Assembly (NCBI GenBank): GCA_051005695.1
Contig: JBPCJC010000041.1
Span: 74,234-138,233, forward strand
DNA from: JACCTI01 sp051005695
GTDB lineage: Bacteria; Verrucomicrobiota; Verrucomicrobiia; Chthoniobacterales; UBA10450
Length of the DNA: 64,000 nt
Direction: 5' to 3'
Both the position numbers and the translations under genes were made by a program. Shown one piece after another: positions 17,901 to 25,445 of the stretch. The notes under the pieces were generated by a model that had not been told where the DNA came from, made no database searches, and was given only the letters and a program-made list of their open reading frames with translations. Position 1 is the stretch's first letter. The number at the start of each line of letters is the position of its first letter.

Positions 17901-18280
17901 CCTTGATTGACGAATTTTCCGCGTCCGATGGTGACATCTTTCCCTATCGCTTCCGCGCGATGGGTCTCGGAAAATTGATCGGCAAACGCACCTGGGGCGG
18001 CGTCATCGGCATTCGCGATCCGCTGCCGCTAACCGACGGCGGCGTGCTCAATCGGCCGGAGTTCGCGCCTTACTCGAAAGAGGGCAAGGACTGGGTAATC
18101 GAGAGCCACGGCGTCGATCCGGACATCGTGGTCGACAACGATCCGACGAAGGAATTCCACGGCGAAGATCAGCAGCTGGACAAGGCGATCGAGGAGATCA
18201 CCAACGAGCTCAAGACCAAGCGCTACGATCTCCCGCCGGTGCCGCCGTATCCAAATCGAAATCCGGCGAAGAGCGGCTAA
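14906..18280 (+). CDS. Tricorn-type protease (S41)
   Basis: A 1124-residue exported tricorn protease homologue that would degrade peptides to short fragments. The signal peptide covers about residues 1-27 (ending PPASAQ). Two beta-propeller regions of WD40/PD40-like units follow (for example FSPDGKQLAFTSHYDGNTEVY and WSPDGKWIAYNSD). A long Lys/Asp/Glu linker sits near 570-600, then the core domain with NNGHAYVGGG (charge-relay His), a PDZ domain (GDYILAINGTPVSSLG) and the S41 catalytic domain with VDVRGNGGG and nucleophile Ser in FSASDGD (about residue 1007). All active-site parts are present. I start at 14906, directly before the signal peptide. Four exact word copies are coding here. Confidence 0.92.
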   Translation: MSPAPKTPLLLALLAFCLLPLPPASAQKLPETTRLLRFPTTNGEQIVFCYAGEIYTVGQEGGTARRLTSGPGYSSFPHFSPDGKQLAFTSHYDGNTEVYVMPAEGGEPKRLTTTATLGRDDISDRMGPNNLVMTWENTKPLIVFRSRMKSYNSFNGQLYTVGLNAELPEELPFPRGGFASFSPDDSKLAYNRVFREFRTWKHYRGGMADDVWIHDFKTGTTENLTNNPAQDICPMWGPDNHVYFLSDRDGRMNLFSIDLASKEQKQLTEFKDFDIKFPTIGKGAIVFEQAGYIWRFDLTSGQATPVPILIKEDFSSGRAALIDASKQLQSVNPASDGERVIAVARGDLFSVPAKDGTPRDLTKTPNAHERDAVWSPDGKWIAYNSDATGENELYVRAQDGKGEPVQVTSKADTYYYQPIWSPDSKKLLWSDRLQRLRYVDVASKAVTQVDQDKYGEIESYDWSPDSQWITWGRPEENELSKVYLYSLGEKKPLAVTDDWYASSKSVFSDDGKFVLMSSARDFKPTFGAEEFENVYRDMERIYLVALATDTENPLAPRSDEVGKKKDDKKKEEADKKSSETKKSDAKEAPPKQPPATKVDADGLRDRIIGLEVAPGEYKDIRVVEGRIFYLRRTAADDKAGDDEEDGGPDKQKWHLCVYSVEDRKETVLGDVNSYQITADGKKMLVKIDKDYAMIDLPKDKLETKDHVIKSGALDMQLDRHAEWRQIYFEAWRQMRDFFFSPTMNGVDWPAMRDKYAALLPFVNHRNDLTYLLGELIGELNNGHAYVGGGERPETPRIKLGLLGAEFSRDPASKAYKIERILPGENWNKHTRSPLTAIGVNVKPGDYILAINGTPVSSLGNLYDGLIGTADKQVILRVSSKPTDAGARDVTVIPTADEAPLYYLAWVQKNIDEVTKKTNGEVGYIHIPDMGQPGLNEFTKLYFPQIHKKALIVDVRGNGGGFVSPLVIERLRRALVMVEIARNGVPQTNPPQTFLGPLVTLIDEFSASDGDIFPYRFRAMGLGKLIGKRTWGGVIGIRDPLPLTDGGVLNRPEFAPYSKEGKDWVIESHGVDPDIVVDNDPTKEFHGEDQQLDKAIEEITNELKTKRYDLPPVPPYPNRNPAKSG

Positions 18281-18308
18281 GTCGCGGCGCGGGAGCCATC
18301 CCAATTCT

Positions 18309-18446
18309 GGGGAGCGCAGTCTGCCAGCCTGCACGTCTCGGAAGCTTGCCGAGACGCCCTACGGTTTGCCATATCGACGAGCGTTTCACGTCCTCGATGT
18401 TGCCGGCAAGCTGCCGGCAACCGCAGGCTGGCAGCCTGCGCTCCCC
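18309..18446. repeat. Compound inverted-repeat (REP/MITE-like) element
   Basis: Between the tricorn and DUF2277 genes. The outer arms, 24 bases each, are 18309-18332 and 18423-18446 and are inverted copies with one mismatch. Inside are two further perfect hairpins: 18335-18355 (GTCTCGG...CCGAGAC) and 18400-18420 (TTGCCGGCA...TGCCGGCAA). No reading frame of note is inside. The architecture resembles REP doublets or small non-autonomous elements mobilised in trans. A shorter related GC-rich palindrome lies between accB and accC (about 63031-63060). Confidence 0.75.
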
Positions 18447-18461
18447 GGAACCTTTGCTCGC

Positions 18462-18779
18462 CTAGCTACGCGCGCTGACTTCCCCGAATGGCGCAGCGTG
18501 TTCGTCTTCGGGGCGACGGAATCGGATCGCTGCGCGGGCGCGGAGCTTGGCCGCTTCGGTTTCGCGATCGCGCGGCGGGGCGTGAGTGGCTAACGAGCCG
18601 AGTAGCTTGCGCGCGGCCTGGGTTACTTGATCAACCGCGTGGATGAACGCGGCCTCGTTTGCGGCCGATGGTTTGGTGAAGCCGCTGAGCTTGCGCACAA
18701 ATTGCAGTGCGGAAGCCTCGATTTCGGTCTCCGTCGCGGGCGGTTCGAAGTTATGCAGTGTCTTAATATTTCGGCACAT
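18462..18779 (-). CDS. DUF2277 family protein
   Basis: A 105-residue protein whose opening MCRNIKTLHNFEPPATETEI and following ALQFVRKLSGFTKPSAAN are the signature of the DUF2277 family, small cytoplasmic proteins of unknown function with conserved N-terminal Cys and Arg. The C-terminal half (LLGSLATHAPPRDRE) also fits. An AGGAGG ribosome-binding site sits just before the ATG. It lies downstream of the ArsS-like gene on the same strand, 80 bases away, and may be the last gene of that transcript. Confidence 0.88.
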   Translation of the reverse strand: MCRNIKTLHNFEPPATETEIEASALQFVRKLSGFTKPSAANEAAFIHAVDQVTQAARKLLGSLATHAPPRDRETEAAKLRARAAIRFRRPEDEHAAPFGEVSARS

Positions 18780-18858
18780 CGGAATCCTCCTGCGGGAAAT
18801 TAAACGCCGAAGCGGCGTTTGTCATTTCGCGAAGCGGCCGACCGTCGTGAACTTCTCG

Positions 18859-19866
18859 TTAGACCAGCGCGCCGCTGCAGCTCGAACCCGCGCCCGCGGT
18901 GCACCCGAAGCAATGTTCGGCGGTCTGGATTTCGCGCCCCTCGACCGTCGTCAGATCGATGTCCCAAAGATGCAGCCCGCGTTCGCGGTCGCGCCATTGC
19001 ATTTTCAGCATTTGATTGAAGTCGCAATCGAAGACTTCGCCGAGCCAACTGATGTTAATTGTGTTCCGGCACATCAGGCCGGTGACGGTCGCGGGATTGA
19101 AAGCATCGTTCAGCAGAAGCATGTAGTCGCCGAGCTTGTTGTTGTTTTTCAGGTAAGAGGCAAAACGCGCGACCGGCAGGTTGGTGATCGTGAAAAGCTG
19201 ATTGAAGACGATCCCGAAGTGGTCGCTCAGCTCGCGTTTGTAGTCCGCCTCCAACTCCGCCTGCGGGCCGGGAAGAAATGCGCCGTTTGGATTGTAAACC
19301 AAATGGAGTGGGAGCTTCGGATTGGTCCCGTAGCCTAACGAGTTCAAAAGTTGCAGACCTTTGATGCTGCCATCGAAGACGCCCTCGCCGCGCTGTGCGT
19401 TCACGTTCTCGGGCGAATAGCAGGGCATCGAAGCGATGATTTCGATCTGGTTTTCCGCGAGGAACTGGGCGTAGTCCTCAAACCCCGGCTCAAGCAGGAT
19501 GGTGAGATTGCAGCGATCGATGATGTGCCGCGGCGGCGTGAGCGACTTCAACCGGCGCACGAGATATTTGAAATCGGGAATCATTTCCGGAGCACCGCCG
19601 GTTAGATCGACCGTGGGGATATCCGTTTTTGCCAGCCAATCGACCACTCGATCGATTGTCTCGCGGGTCATGATTTCCTTGCGCTTCGGGCCCGCGTTCA
19701 CGTGGCAGTGCACACAGGTCAGGTTGCAAAGCTTGCCCACATTGACCTGCAGGATTTCCGTCTTCGCGTGACGCAACGGCAGCGCGTGCTCGGAGAGTTT
19801 GGCGGCGAAGCGGTTCACGGATTTACGATACTCCCGCGGCTTAGATATTCCACGACCTCCTGACAT
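18859..19866 (-). CDS. arsS: ArsS-like radical SAM enzyme (DUF3641)
   Basis: A 335-residue radical S-adenosylmethionine enzyme of the type called arsenosugar biosynthesis protein ArsS. The [4Fe-4S] motif CNLTCVHC is near residue 45, followed by VDLTGGAPEM. The C-terminal half matches DUF3641 (CRNTINISWLGEVFDCDFNQ) and ends with a Cys-rich segment HCFGCTAGAGSSCSG that could bind a second cluster or the substrate. In characterised systems ArsS joins an adenosyl group to methylated arsenic. No ArsM methyltransferase gene is present in the window. I start at the ATG at 19866; an upstream extension is incompatible with the neighbouring small ORF. It is the distal enzyme gene of a long minus-strand cluster. 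Confidence 0.85.
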   Translation of the reverse strand: MSGGRGISKPREYRKSVNRFAAKLSEHALPLRHAKTEILQVNVGKLCNLTCVHCHVNAGPKRKEIMTRETIDRVVDWLAKTDIPTVDLTGGAPEMIPDFKYLVRRLKSLTPPRHIIDRCNLTILLEPGFEDYAQFLAENQIEIIASMPCYSPENVNAQRGEGVFDGSIKGLQLLNSLGYGTNPKLPLHLVYNPNGAFLPGPQAELEADYKRELSDHFGIVFNQLFTITNLPVARFASYLKNNNKLGDYMLLLNDAFNPATVTGLMCRNTINISWLGEVFDCDFNQMLKMQWRDRERGLHLWDIDLTTVEGREIQTAEHCFGCTAGAGSSCSGALV

Positions 19867-19958
19867 TGCGGATTTTCCTGGAGCGCATCGCAACAGGCGG
19901 TTTCGGCAATCGTCCCAGCGCCCTCGCGGACGCAGATGCAGGCCAGCCAATCGGTCAC
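19815..19958 (-). CDS. Small Cys-rich ORF between phosphoesterase and ArsS
   Basis: A 47-codon frame starting at GTG (VTDWLACICVREGAG) and containing five cysteines (positions 7, 9, 22, 23 and 32), ending SRGSIVNP. It lies in the 120-base gap between the metallophosphoesterase stop and the ArsS start and overlaps the beginning of ArsS by 52 bases in another frame. Purine-rich sequence (AAGGAGAGGAAGCAGG) precedes the GTG. Third codon positions are GC-rich, as in real genes here. I recognise no family. It could be a metal-binding or redox peptide, a substrate of a radical SAM enzyme, or spurious. Confidence 0.5.
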   Translation of the reverse strand: MTDWLACICVREGAGTIAETACCDALQENPQCQEVVEYLSRGSIVNP

Positions 19959-19985
19959 GCGCCGGGCCTGCTTCCTCTCCTTGCC

Positions 19986-20777
19986 TTAGTAAATCCCACG
20001 GGCGCGCTCTTTCATCGGCAGAACTTCCAGGCAGGTTGTCCACCAGCCGGTGTCGATCGTGGTGATAAATTCCTGTGGTAAGTTTTCCTGCTCCATTTCC
20101 GCGGCCAGCCGAGCGTGGTCATATTCCAGGGGAATGAATTCGACCGCGGTCTCGGCGTTCTTGTTTACCTCGAGCAGACAATACCAGACGCAGGTCCGGC
20201 CATCATTAGCGGGTCGGCCAATGGCGCCACAGTTCACAAAATGTTTTCCGCCGGGCAAGGCGCGATGCCAGTGAAGACCGGTGTGCGTGCCCACGATGAC
20301 ATCGGCTTGGTGGCTTTGGCAAAGCCGCTCGAGGAAGGCGCGCGAGGTGGTTGTTTCCCAGAGGAACTCGTTCATCTTTCGGGGTGACCCATGGATCAGG
20401 AGAAGTCGCACGCCATTAAGTTCGAGCCGTAATTCCACGGGCAAATCGCGCAGCCAGTTTTTGTTTTCAGCCGAGGTCCTGGCAAAGGTGTAATCGTAGG
20501 ACAGGCGCGCGAAGTAATTGTCCTTCGGGTCGGTGTAGCCACACTGGCAATCGGCCAAATTGTTGCCGACAGAGTTATCGTAGTTTCCCTGGACTACGGG
20601 AATCTGCGCGTCGCGTAACAGTGGAAAGATCTTGTCGGGATGCGGCCCGAACGCTCCGAGGTCACCCAGACAATAGAGGTGCGTCGCGCCCCGCTTTGGC
20701 GCGTCTTCGAGCAAGGCGGCGAGTGCCACATGGTTTGAATAAACGCCGCCAAAGATCGCAATGCGTTCGGCGGACAT
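19986..20777 (-). CDS. Metallophosphoesterase with altered first metal motif
   Basis: A 263-residue calcineurin-like phosphoesterase resembling the YfcE/diadenosine-tetraphosphatase group. Motifs in order are CLGDLGAFGPHP (GD), VQGNYDN (GN.D), LLLIHGSP, and GTHTGLHWH. The first motif, normally SD.HGN, reads GGVYSNH, so the usual Asp and His metal ligands are replaced. I start at the ATG at 20777, five bases after the upstream radical SAM gene stop, which indicates one operon. The substrate is unknown. The ArsS neighbourhood suggests a role in processing a nucleotide-linked or phosphorylated intermediate, but this is inference. Confidence 0.8.
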   Translation of the reverse strand: MSAERIAIFGGVYSNHVALAALLEDAPKRGATHLYCLGDLGAFGPHPDKIFPLLRDAQIPVVQGNYDNSVGNNLADCQCGYTDPKDNYFARLSYDYTFARTSAENKNWLRDLPVELRLELNGVRLLLIHGSPRKMNEFLWETTTSRAFLERLCQSHQADVIVGTHTGLHWHRALPGGKHFVNCGAIGRPANDGRTCVWYCLLEVNKNAETAVEFIPLEYDHARLAAEMEQENLPQEFITTIDTGWWTTCLEVLPMKERARGIY

Positions 20778-20782
20778 TTTGA

Positions 20783-21766
20783 TTAGCTCGCAGTTGGCGT
20801 CGAGCCCAGCGCGGGATTGGCTTCCGAACCCGAGCGGGTGAGTCGCGCCCCCTCCAGCCCCTGCGAGCTCGCGTTCGAACAAAGCGCGCCGAAACGGTAA
20901 CAGGTGATGCAGGCTTGGTGGCGCAAGCGGTAGCTCTTCAGCGAATCCTGCAAGGTGGTGCCAAGTCGCGCGTCCGGTTTATCGACCAGGATCGGGCAAA
21001 CATGCACGCCGCGATCGCTGATCACGCGGCTGTTATGGCAAAGCAATTGCGTCTCATCGTAACCGGCCATCATCGCTTCGGTGACGTATTCGTACTTACC
21101 GTAGCCGTGATCGCGTTTGGCTTCCTGACCGATCTTGAGCGCGGGCAGCAGCTTCATTCGCGGCCGGGTATAACCGATCTCGGCGAGACGCGCGCGGAAT
21201 TCGCGAAGGAATTCATCGTCTTGGTGAATTTCCCACGAGCGCATGGAAGTAATGATCGGCAGAAAGCCTGCGGCCACGAGCATACGGACGCCGTGCATCG
21301 CTTGATCGAAAGTGTTGGGACCGCGGATCGGGTCGTTAGTCTCGGGCGAGAAGCCGTCGATGCTGACGCGCAGTTCGAGCGAATAATCTGAGCCGTCGCG
21401 TAATGCGGCCAGCCGCTTGATTTTTTCTTCGTTGAACCGGGTCGCATTCGTCAGCACGGTGGCGGGACCGACGGCAAGCGTCGCTTCCAAAATCTCAAAG
21501 ATCTCGGGATTGATGAATGGTTCACCGCCGGTGAAATAATATTCCTTCACGCCGTAGCCTAACGAGTCCTCGAGGTATGGTGTGAATTGCGCGAAAGTCA
21601 TCAGACCGAGGGTGTGATTATCGGGCGCGCAGGAGATGAAGCAGTGATTGCAACGCAGATTGCAGAGCGTGCCGGAAACCTGAAACCAAAGCGCATCCAG
21701 AGCGCTCAAAGGGAGCAGCGGCGGACGCTCGCTATCCGTAGCGATCATGTCGGTTAGCGCGGCCAT
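20783..21766 (-). CDS. Radical SAM/SPASM-like protein
   Basis: A 327-residue radical SAM enzyme. The N-terminal [4Fe-4S] motif is CNLRCNHC (about residue 36) with YYFTGGEPFINPEI following. A second Cys group near the C terminus (HVCPILVD, then CITCYRFGALCS) is SPASM/twitch-like, typical of enzymes that modify peptides or small molecules. I choose the ATG at 21766 (MAALTDM), which has GGAGG ten bases upstream; longer frames run into the ABC ATPase. It overlaps that ATPase gene by 13 bases and is followed after five bases by the phosphoesterase. The reaction is not predictable from sequence alone. Confidence 0.85.
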   Translation of the reverse strand: MAALTDMIATDSERPPLLPLSALDALWFQVSGTLCNLRCNHCFISCAPDNHTLGLMTFAQFTPYLEDSLGYGVKEYYFTGGEPFINPEIFEILEATLAVGPATVLTNATRFNEEKIKRLAALRDGSDYSLELRVSIDGFSPETNDPIRGPNTFDQAMHGVRMLVAAGFLPIITSMRSWEIHQDDEFLREFRARLAEIGYTRPRMKLLPALKIGQEAKRDHGYGKYEYVTEAMMAGYDETQLLCHNSRVISDRGVHVCPILVDKPDARLGTTLQDSLKSYRLRHQACITCYRFGALCSNASSQGLEGARLTRSGSEANPALGSTPTAS

Positions 21767-22773
21767 GTGGAAATTTCCTCCTGTTTCACGCGCACGAAAA
21801 CCGGCGCACCGATTGCGACCACACTGCGACTCACGGTGTCGATGATCAGTTTTTCCGGGCCGGCGCGAAGTTGCAGGCGCAAACGATTGCCGAGAAAAGT
21901 GGACGCTTCCACGACGGCAGCGAAATCGGATTCCTCCTGCGCCACTAACTCGAGCGCCTCCGGTCGAATCATCGCCCAACAACTGGCACCGGGTTTCGAC
22001 CCGTTGGCGCTGGCGAACGGAAGAAGCACTTTGCCGGAAGCCGCATCGCAGTGTGCGGGGAGGACGTTCGAGTCGCCGAGAAAATTGGCCACGAAAAGAT
22101 TTGCCGGTCGCCGATAAAGATCGATCGGCGCTCCCGTTTGTTCGATTCGGCCTTCGTTGAGGATGATCATCTCGTGGCCCAGGCTCATCGCTTCCGTTTG
22201 ATCGTGGGTCACGTAGATCGTCGTGATTGCCAGCTCCGCGAGAAGACGCAGCAACTCCGCCCGCAGTTCCTCGCGTAATTTCGCATCAAGGGCCGAGAGC
22301 GGCTCGTCCATCAGAAGAATTTTAGGACGGAAAGCGAGCGCTCGAGCCATCGCTACGCGTTGTTGTTCGCCGCCGGAAATTTCGGTGATCCGTCGATCCG
22401 CCAGATGCTCGATCCGTGTCAGCGCCAGAGTTTCGCGCGCGCGCGAGCGGCGTTCGCTCTTGCCAATGCGGCGGACACGCAAGCCGAACTCGACATTCTG
22501 TTGCACGGTCAAATGCGGGAAGAGCGAGTAGTTTTGAAAGACGGTACCGAAGTCGCGCCGTTCCGCCGGCAGGTTGGTGATGTCGCGTCCATCGAGCAGA
22601 ACCGCGCCGGAGTCCGGGTCCTTAAGGCCAGCGATAAGAGATAACGCGGTGCTCTTCCCCGAACCGCTAGGGCCGAGAATGGTCGTGATCCGGCCATCGA
22701 CGAAGCGGTGACTGAAATCACTCACCGCCGGGCGAGCGCCGTAGCTTTTTTGCAGTGAACGCGCTTCCAACAT
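21754..22773 (-). CDS. ABC transporter ATPase (PotA/FbpC type)
   Basis: A 339-residue nucleotide-binding subunit of an importer. Walker A GPSGSGKST, Q-loop FQNYSLFPH, signature SGGEQQR, Walker B ILLMDEPLSALD and the switch His in VTHDQTEA are all intact. A C-terminal TOBE-like beta region of about 100 residues is typical of spermidine/putrescine, iron(III) and 2-aminoethylphosphonate importers. I start at the ATG at 22773 (MLEARSLQKSYG). The permease gene upstream ends five bases earlier. It powers the permease pair 22778-24414 and depends on the binding protein at 24434. Confidence 0.93.
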   Translation of the reverse strand: MLEARSLQKSYGARPAVSDFSHRFVDGRITTILGPSGSGKSTALSLIAGLKDPDSGAVLLDGRDITNLPAERRDFGTVFQNYSLFPHLTVQQNVEFGLRVRRIGKSERRSRARETLALTRIEHLADRRITEISGGEQQRVAMARALAFRPKILLMDEPLSALDAKLREELRAELLRLLAELAITTIYVTHDQTEAMSLGHEMIILNEGRIEQTGAPIDLYRRPANLFVANFLGDSNVLPAHCDAASGKVLLPFASANGSKPGASCWAMIRPEALELVAQEESDFAAVVEASTFLGNRLRLQLRAGPEKLIIDTVSRSVVAIGAPVFVRVKQEEISTWPR

Positions 22774-22777
22774 GTCG

Positions 22778-23599
22778 TTAGGCCGCCTGCTCCACGCGGC
22801 TGAACTCGCGTCCGCCAATCCATTGCAAGGCCAGAAGGACGGGAATGATGACGACGAGAAAGATGGTCGTGGCGGCGCTCGAGACAGCAAAGCTATTCGC
22901 CGTGTAAGTGGTGTAGAGAGCCGCCGGGTAGGTTTGGTTCAACGGTGTGTTGAGGAGAAAGCTAACGTTGAATTCTCCCCATGAAATCGCGAAGACGAGG
23001 AGCGAGCCGACAATGATTCCGTGACGCAAGTTCGGCAGGACAACGAACGCGAACCGTTGCCAACCGTTCGCGCCGAGACTGCGCGCGGCGCTTTGCAGAC
23101 GGTCGAGGTCGAAGCTGCGCAAGGTGTTAGTGAGGACGCGCATCATGAGGGGAATGGTGTAGAGCACGTGACCGCAGAGAATCAGCCACCATTGGCCGCG
23201 GACGACTGCGTAGGCCTGGATCAATCCGATCGAGAGCGCGATTCCCGGAATAGAAAGCGGGAGAAGACTGATTTCGTCGAGCAGACGACTGGCGCGAGAA
23301 TTAGAGCGCACGATTGCGTAGGCCGCCGGCAGACAAACCAGAAGGCAGACCGCCACCGAGAGAGTGGCGAGCAGCAGGCTGAAACGGATCGAGCGACCGT
23401 AGAGCGCGAAGACGTAGCCGAACCAGCTTTGCGCGAAGATGCCGTGGGTGGTCTCCGCCCAGCGTTCGCTGGAAACTCCGAGCAGCGAGGGATTGAAAAA
23501 GGCGCCGGCGAGCACCACGAGTACCGGGGCCGCGATCACCATGAGTAACCCCCAGGTGATCGCGTGGAGCGCAAGCATACTCCAACGGCGGGCTTTCAC
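22778..23599 (-). CDS. ABC transporter permease
   Basis: A 273-residue inner-membrane permease of the binding-protein-dependent type, with about six transmembrane helices. The EAA-like cytoplasmic loop that docks on the ATPase is visible as LQSAARSLGANGWQRFAFVVLP. Its start overlaps the stop of the first permease by four bases (ATGA style). Its stop codon lies within a copy of the dispersed word (22775-22782). It forms the heterodimeric channel with the 23596 product. Confidence 0.9.
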   Translation of the reverse strand: MKARRWSMLALHAITWGLLMVIAAPVLVVLAGAFFNPSLLGVSSERWAETTHGIFAQSWFGYVFALYGRSIRFSLLLATLSVAVCLLVCLPAAYAIVRSNSRASRLLDEISLLPLSIPGIALSIGLIQAYAVVRGQWWLILCGHVLYTIPLMMRVLTNTLRSFDLDRLQSAARSLGANGWQRFAFVVLPNLRHGIIVGSLLVFAISWGEFNVSFLLNTPLNQTYPAALYTTYTANSFAVSSAATTIFLVVIIPVLLALQWIGGREFSRVEQAA

Positions 23600-24414
23600 G
23601 CGGAGGTCCTTTCGCTGCCGAGACCGCGAAGAGAGTAGTTAATCAGGAAGGCTAATCCAACCAGGACAATGGCCATCGCTGCCATCAAGCCCTGATTCCC
23701 GTAGCTGGTGATTTGTTGAAAGATCTCCAGCGGCAGGACGGAGAAACGTTTGGAAAGAATCAAAGCCACCCCGAATGAGCCTAACGAGACGGTGAAGGTA
23801 ACCGCGAAAGTGGAAAGTAGCGGCCGCCAGATGAGCGGAAGAATGAGAAAGCGCAGACGCTGCCCGACGCCCGCGCCTAACGAGCGTGCCGCGACGCTGA
23901 GCTGTGGATCGAATTTTCGCAAGGCGGCCTCGAGGGTGAGGGTGGCGCGCGGGATTTCGAAATAAAGATATGCGATCACGAGCCCGCTGAGCCGATAAGC
24001 CCAGCCGGTGGCGTAATCGTGGCCGGTAAGGCGTGCGAAGAATTGCGGGACTGCCCCGATCCGACCGAGCATGATGACCGCGAGGAAACCGACGATGATT
24101 CCGGAGAAGGACATCGGCAGGGTGAAAACGGCGCGGACCAGGTTCTTGCCGGGAAAATTCTCATTCGCAAAGAGCCAGGCGGGCGCGAGACAGATAAGCG
24201 ACGAGATTGAGGCGACAAGTGCGCTGAGAATGATGGAATGGAAGAGCGCGAGCCGATAGGAAGGGTGGGTGAAAAGCAGAAGGTAGTAACTAAGCCCGAT
24301 GCCGGTCTGGCCACGAAGGCTTTGCTGGAAAAGAAGGGCGAGTGGATAGAACAAGAGCACCCCTAGGAGGAGCGCGAGTGGCAAACAGAGGGCGACTCGT
24401 CGGATGCTATTCAT
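23596..24414 (-). CDS. ABC transporter permease
   Basis: A 272-residue inner-membrane permease, the partner of the next gene. A hydrophobic N terminus (LCLPLALLLGVLLFYPLALLF) begins about six helices; the docking loop reads LSVAARSLGAGVGQRLRFLILP. I start at the ATG at 24414 (MNSIRRVAL) because the frame upstream overlaps the binding-protein gene. Two word copies (23780, 23876) are coding here, one inside the docking-loop region. It is cotranscribed with the binding protein 20 bases upstream. Confidence 0.9.
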   Translation of the reverse strand: MNSIRRVALCLPLALLLGVLLFYPLALLFQQSLRGQTGIGLSYYLLLFTHPSYRLALFHSIILSALVASISSLICLAPAWLFANENFPGKNLVRAVFTLPMSFSGIIVGFLAVIMLGRIGAVPQFFARLTGHDYATGWAYRLSGLVIAYLYFEIPRATLTLEAALRKFDPQLSVAARSLGAGVGQRLRFLILPLIWRPLLSTFAVTFTVSLGSFGVALILSKRFSVLPLEIFQQITSYGNQGLMAAMAIVLVGLAFLINYSLRGLGSERTSA

Positions 24415-24433
24415 CGCGCTCCTCCAGGGATCG

Positions 24434-25432
24434 CTAGCGTTTGATTTCTTTGCTCCAGCGCGCTTTGACCGCATCGGCGTTGGCCGCCATCTCCGCTAAG
24501 GGCAACGCCTTTGCCTTGGCATAGGCAGACTCGGGCGGGAATTCCTTTTCCAACTCGGAACCAAGATCCACTTTCATGACCGGACGAAAGAAGGATTGCG
24601 CCATGAGCTTCTGCGCTTCGTCGCCCAGACACCAATCAAGATACTTTTTCGCCTCTTCCGCGTGCGGCGCGCCCGTGACCAAGCCCATCACCAGCGGCAT
24701 AACGATCGTCCCTTCACTCGCGATGACGGTTTCGATCGGCGCCTTGTCGACCCATTTGGCTTTCAAGCCGTTGCCGTCAGCGTTGATCCAAATCGGAATC
24801 TCCCCGCGAAGGAGATCGTTGTAACTATTTTCCTTCGCGTAGTTGATGACGTTCGCGTCGAGCTTCTTTAAGTAATCGAAACCGGCCTTCATGTCCGTAC
24901 CGCCACCCATCAGGGCATTGATTCCATAGACGAAGGTAAAGCCGGTGCCCTGAATCGTCGGATCGTCGTAAACGACCATGCCTTTATAATCCGGTTTCAG
25001 CAGATCGGCGAAAGAGCGGGGAACGGATTTGCCTTTGAGCGCGCTGGTGTTGACCAAGATGGCGATGTTGCCGGTATGCACCGTCCACCACTTACCGTCG
25101 GGATCTTTTAAGCCGTCGGGAATTTTTTCCCAGCCCTTGGGTTTGTAAGCTTGATGCAATCCTTTCGTCGCGGCCTGATAACCGATCGCTCCCGAATAGT
25201 AAGCACAATCGGCTTGCGGGTTCGCCTTCTCAGCTTCGAGCGCGGCCATCGCGGCGGAGCTACCTTTCATATCGGGCGGAATGCGGACGCCGGTTTCCTT
25301 GGTGTAAGCTGCAGTCACGCCGCCCCAGTTGGCGTAATTCGGGATGCAATCGTATTGGATAACGACCTTCTCCTGTGCGTAGCCTAACGAGCAAAGGAAG
25401 AAACTGAAGAGAACAAGGGATTTGATTTTCAT
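24434..25432 (-). CDS. ABC transporter substrate-binding protein
   Basis: A 332-residue periplasmic binding protein with a signal peptide (MKIKSLVLFSFFLCSLGYAQ). The fold type is that of iron(III), spermidine/putrescine and 2-aminoethylphosphonate binding proteins: it opens with VVIQYDCIPNYANW, has the hinge segment GNIAILVNTSALKGKSVPRSFADLL, and carries DDPTIQGTGFTFV and a conserved closing region. It has no typical iron-binding tyrosine pair that I can point to. The ligand is therefore open; a small anionic or amino-bearing organic compound is plausible given the family and its neighbours. It is followed by the permeases and preceded by the porin gene. Confidence 0.88.
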   Translation of the reverse strand: MKIKSLVLFSFFLCSLGYAQEKVVIQYDCIPNYANWGGVTAAYTKETGVRIPPDMKGSSAAMAALEAEKANPQADCAYYSGAIGYQAATKGLHQAYKPKGWEKIPDGLKDPDGKWWTVHTGNIAILVNTSALKGKSVPRSFADLLKPDYKGMVVYDDPTIQGTGFTFVYGINALMGGGTDMKAGFDYLKKLDANVINYAKENSYNDLLRGEIPIWINADGNGLKAKWVDKAPIETVIASEGTIVMPLVMGLVTGAPHAEEAKKYLDWCLGDEAQKLMAQSFFRPVMKVDLGSELEKEFPPESAYAKAKALPLAEMAANADAVKARWSKEIKR

Positions 25433-25445
25433 GATGGATGTTGAG

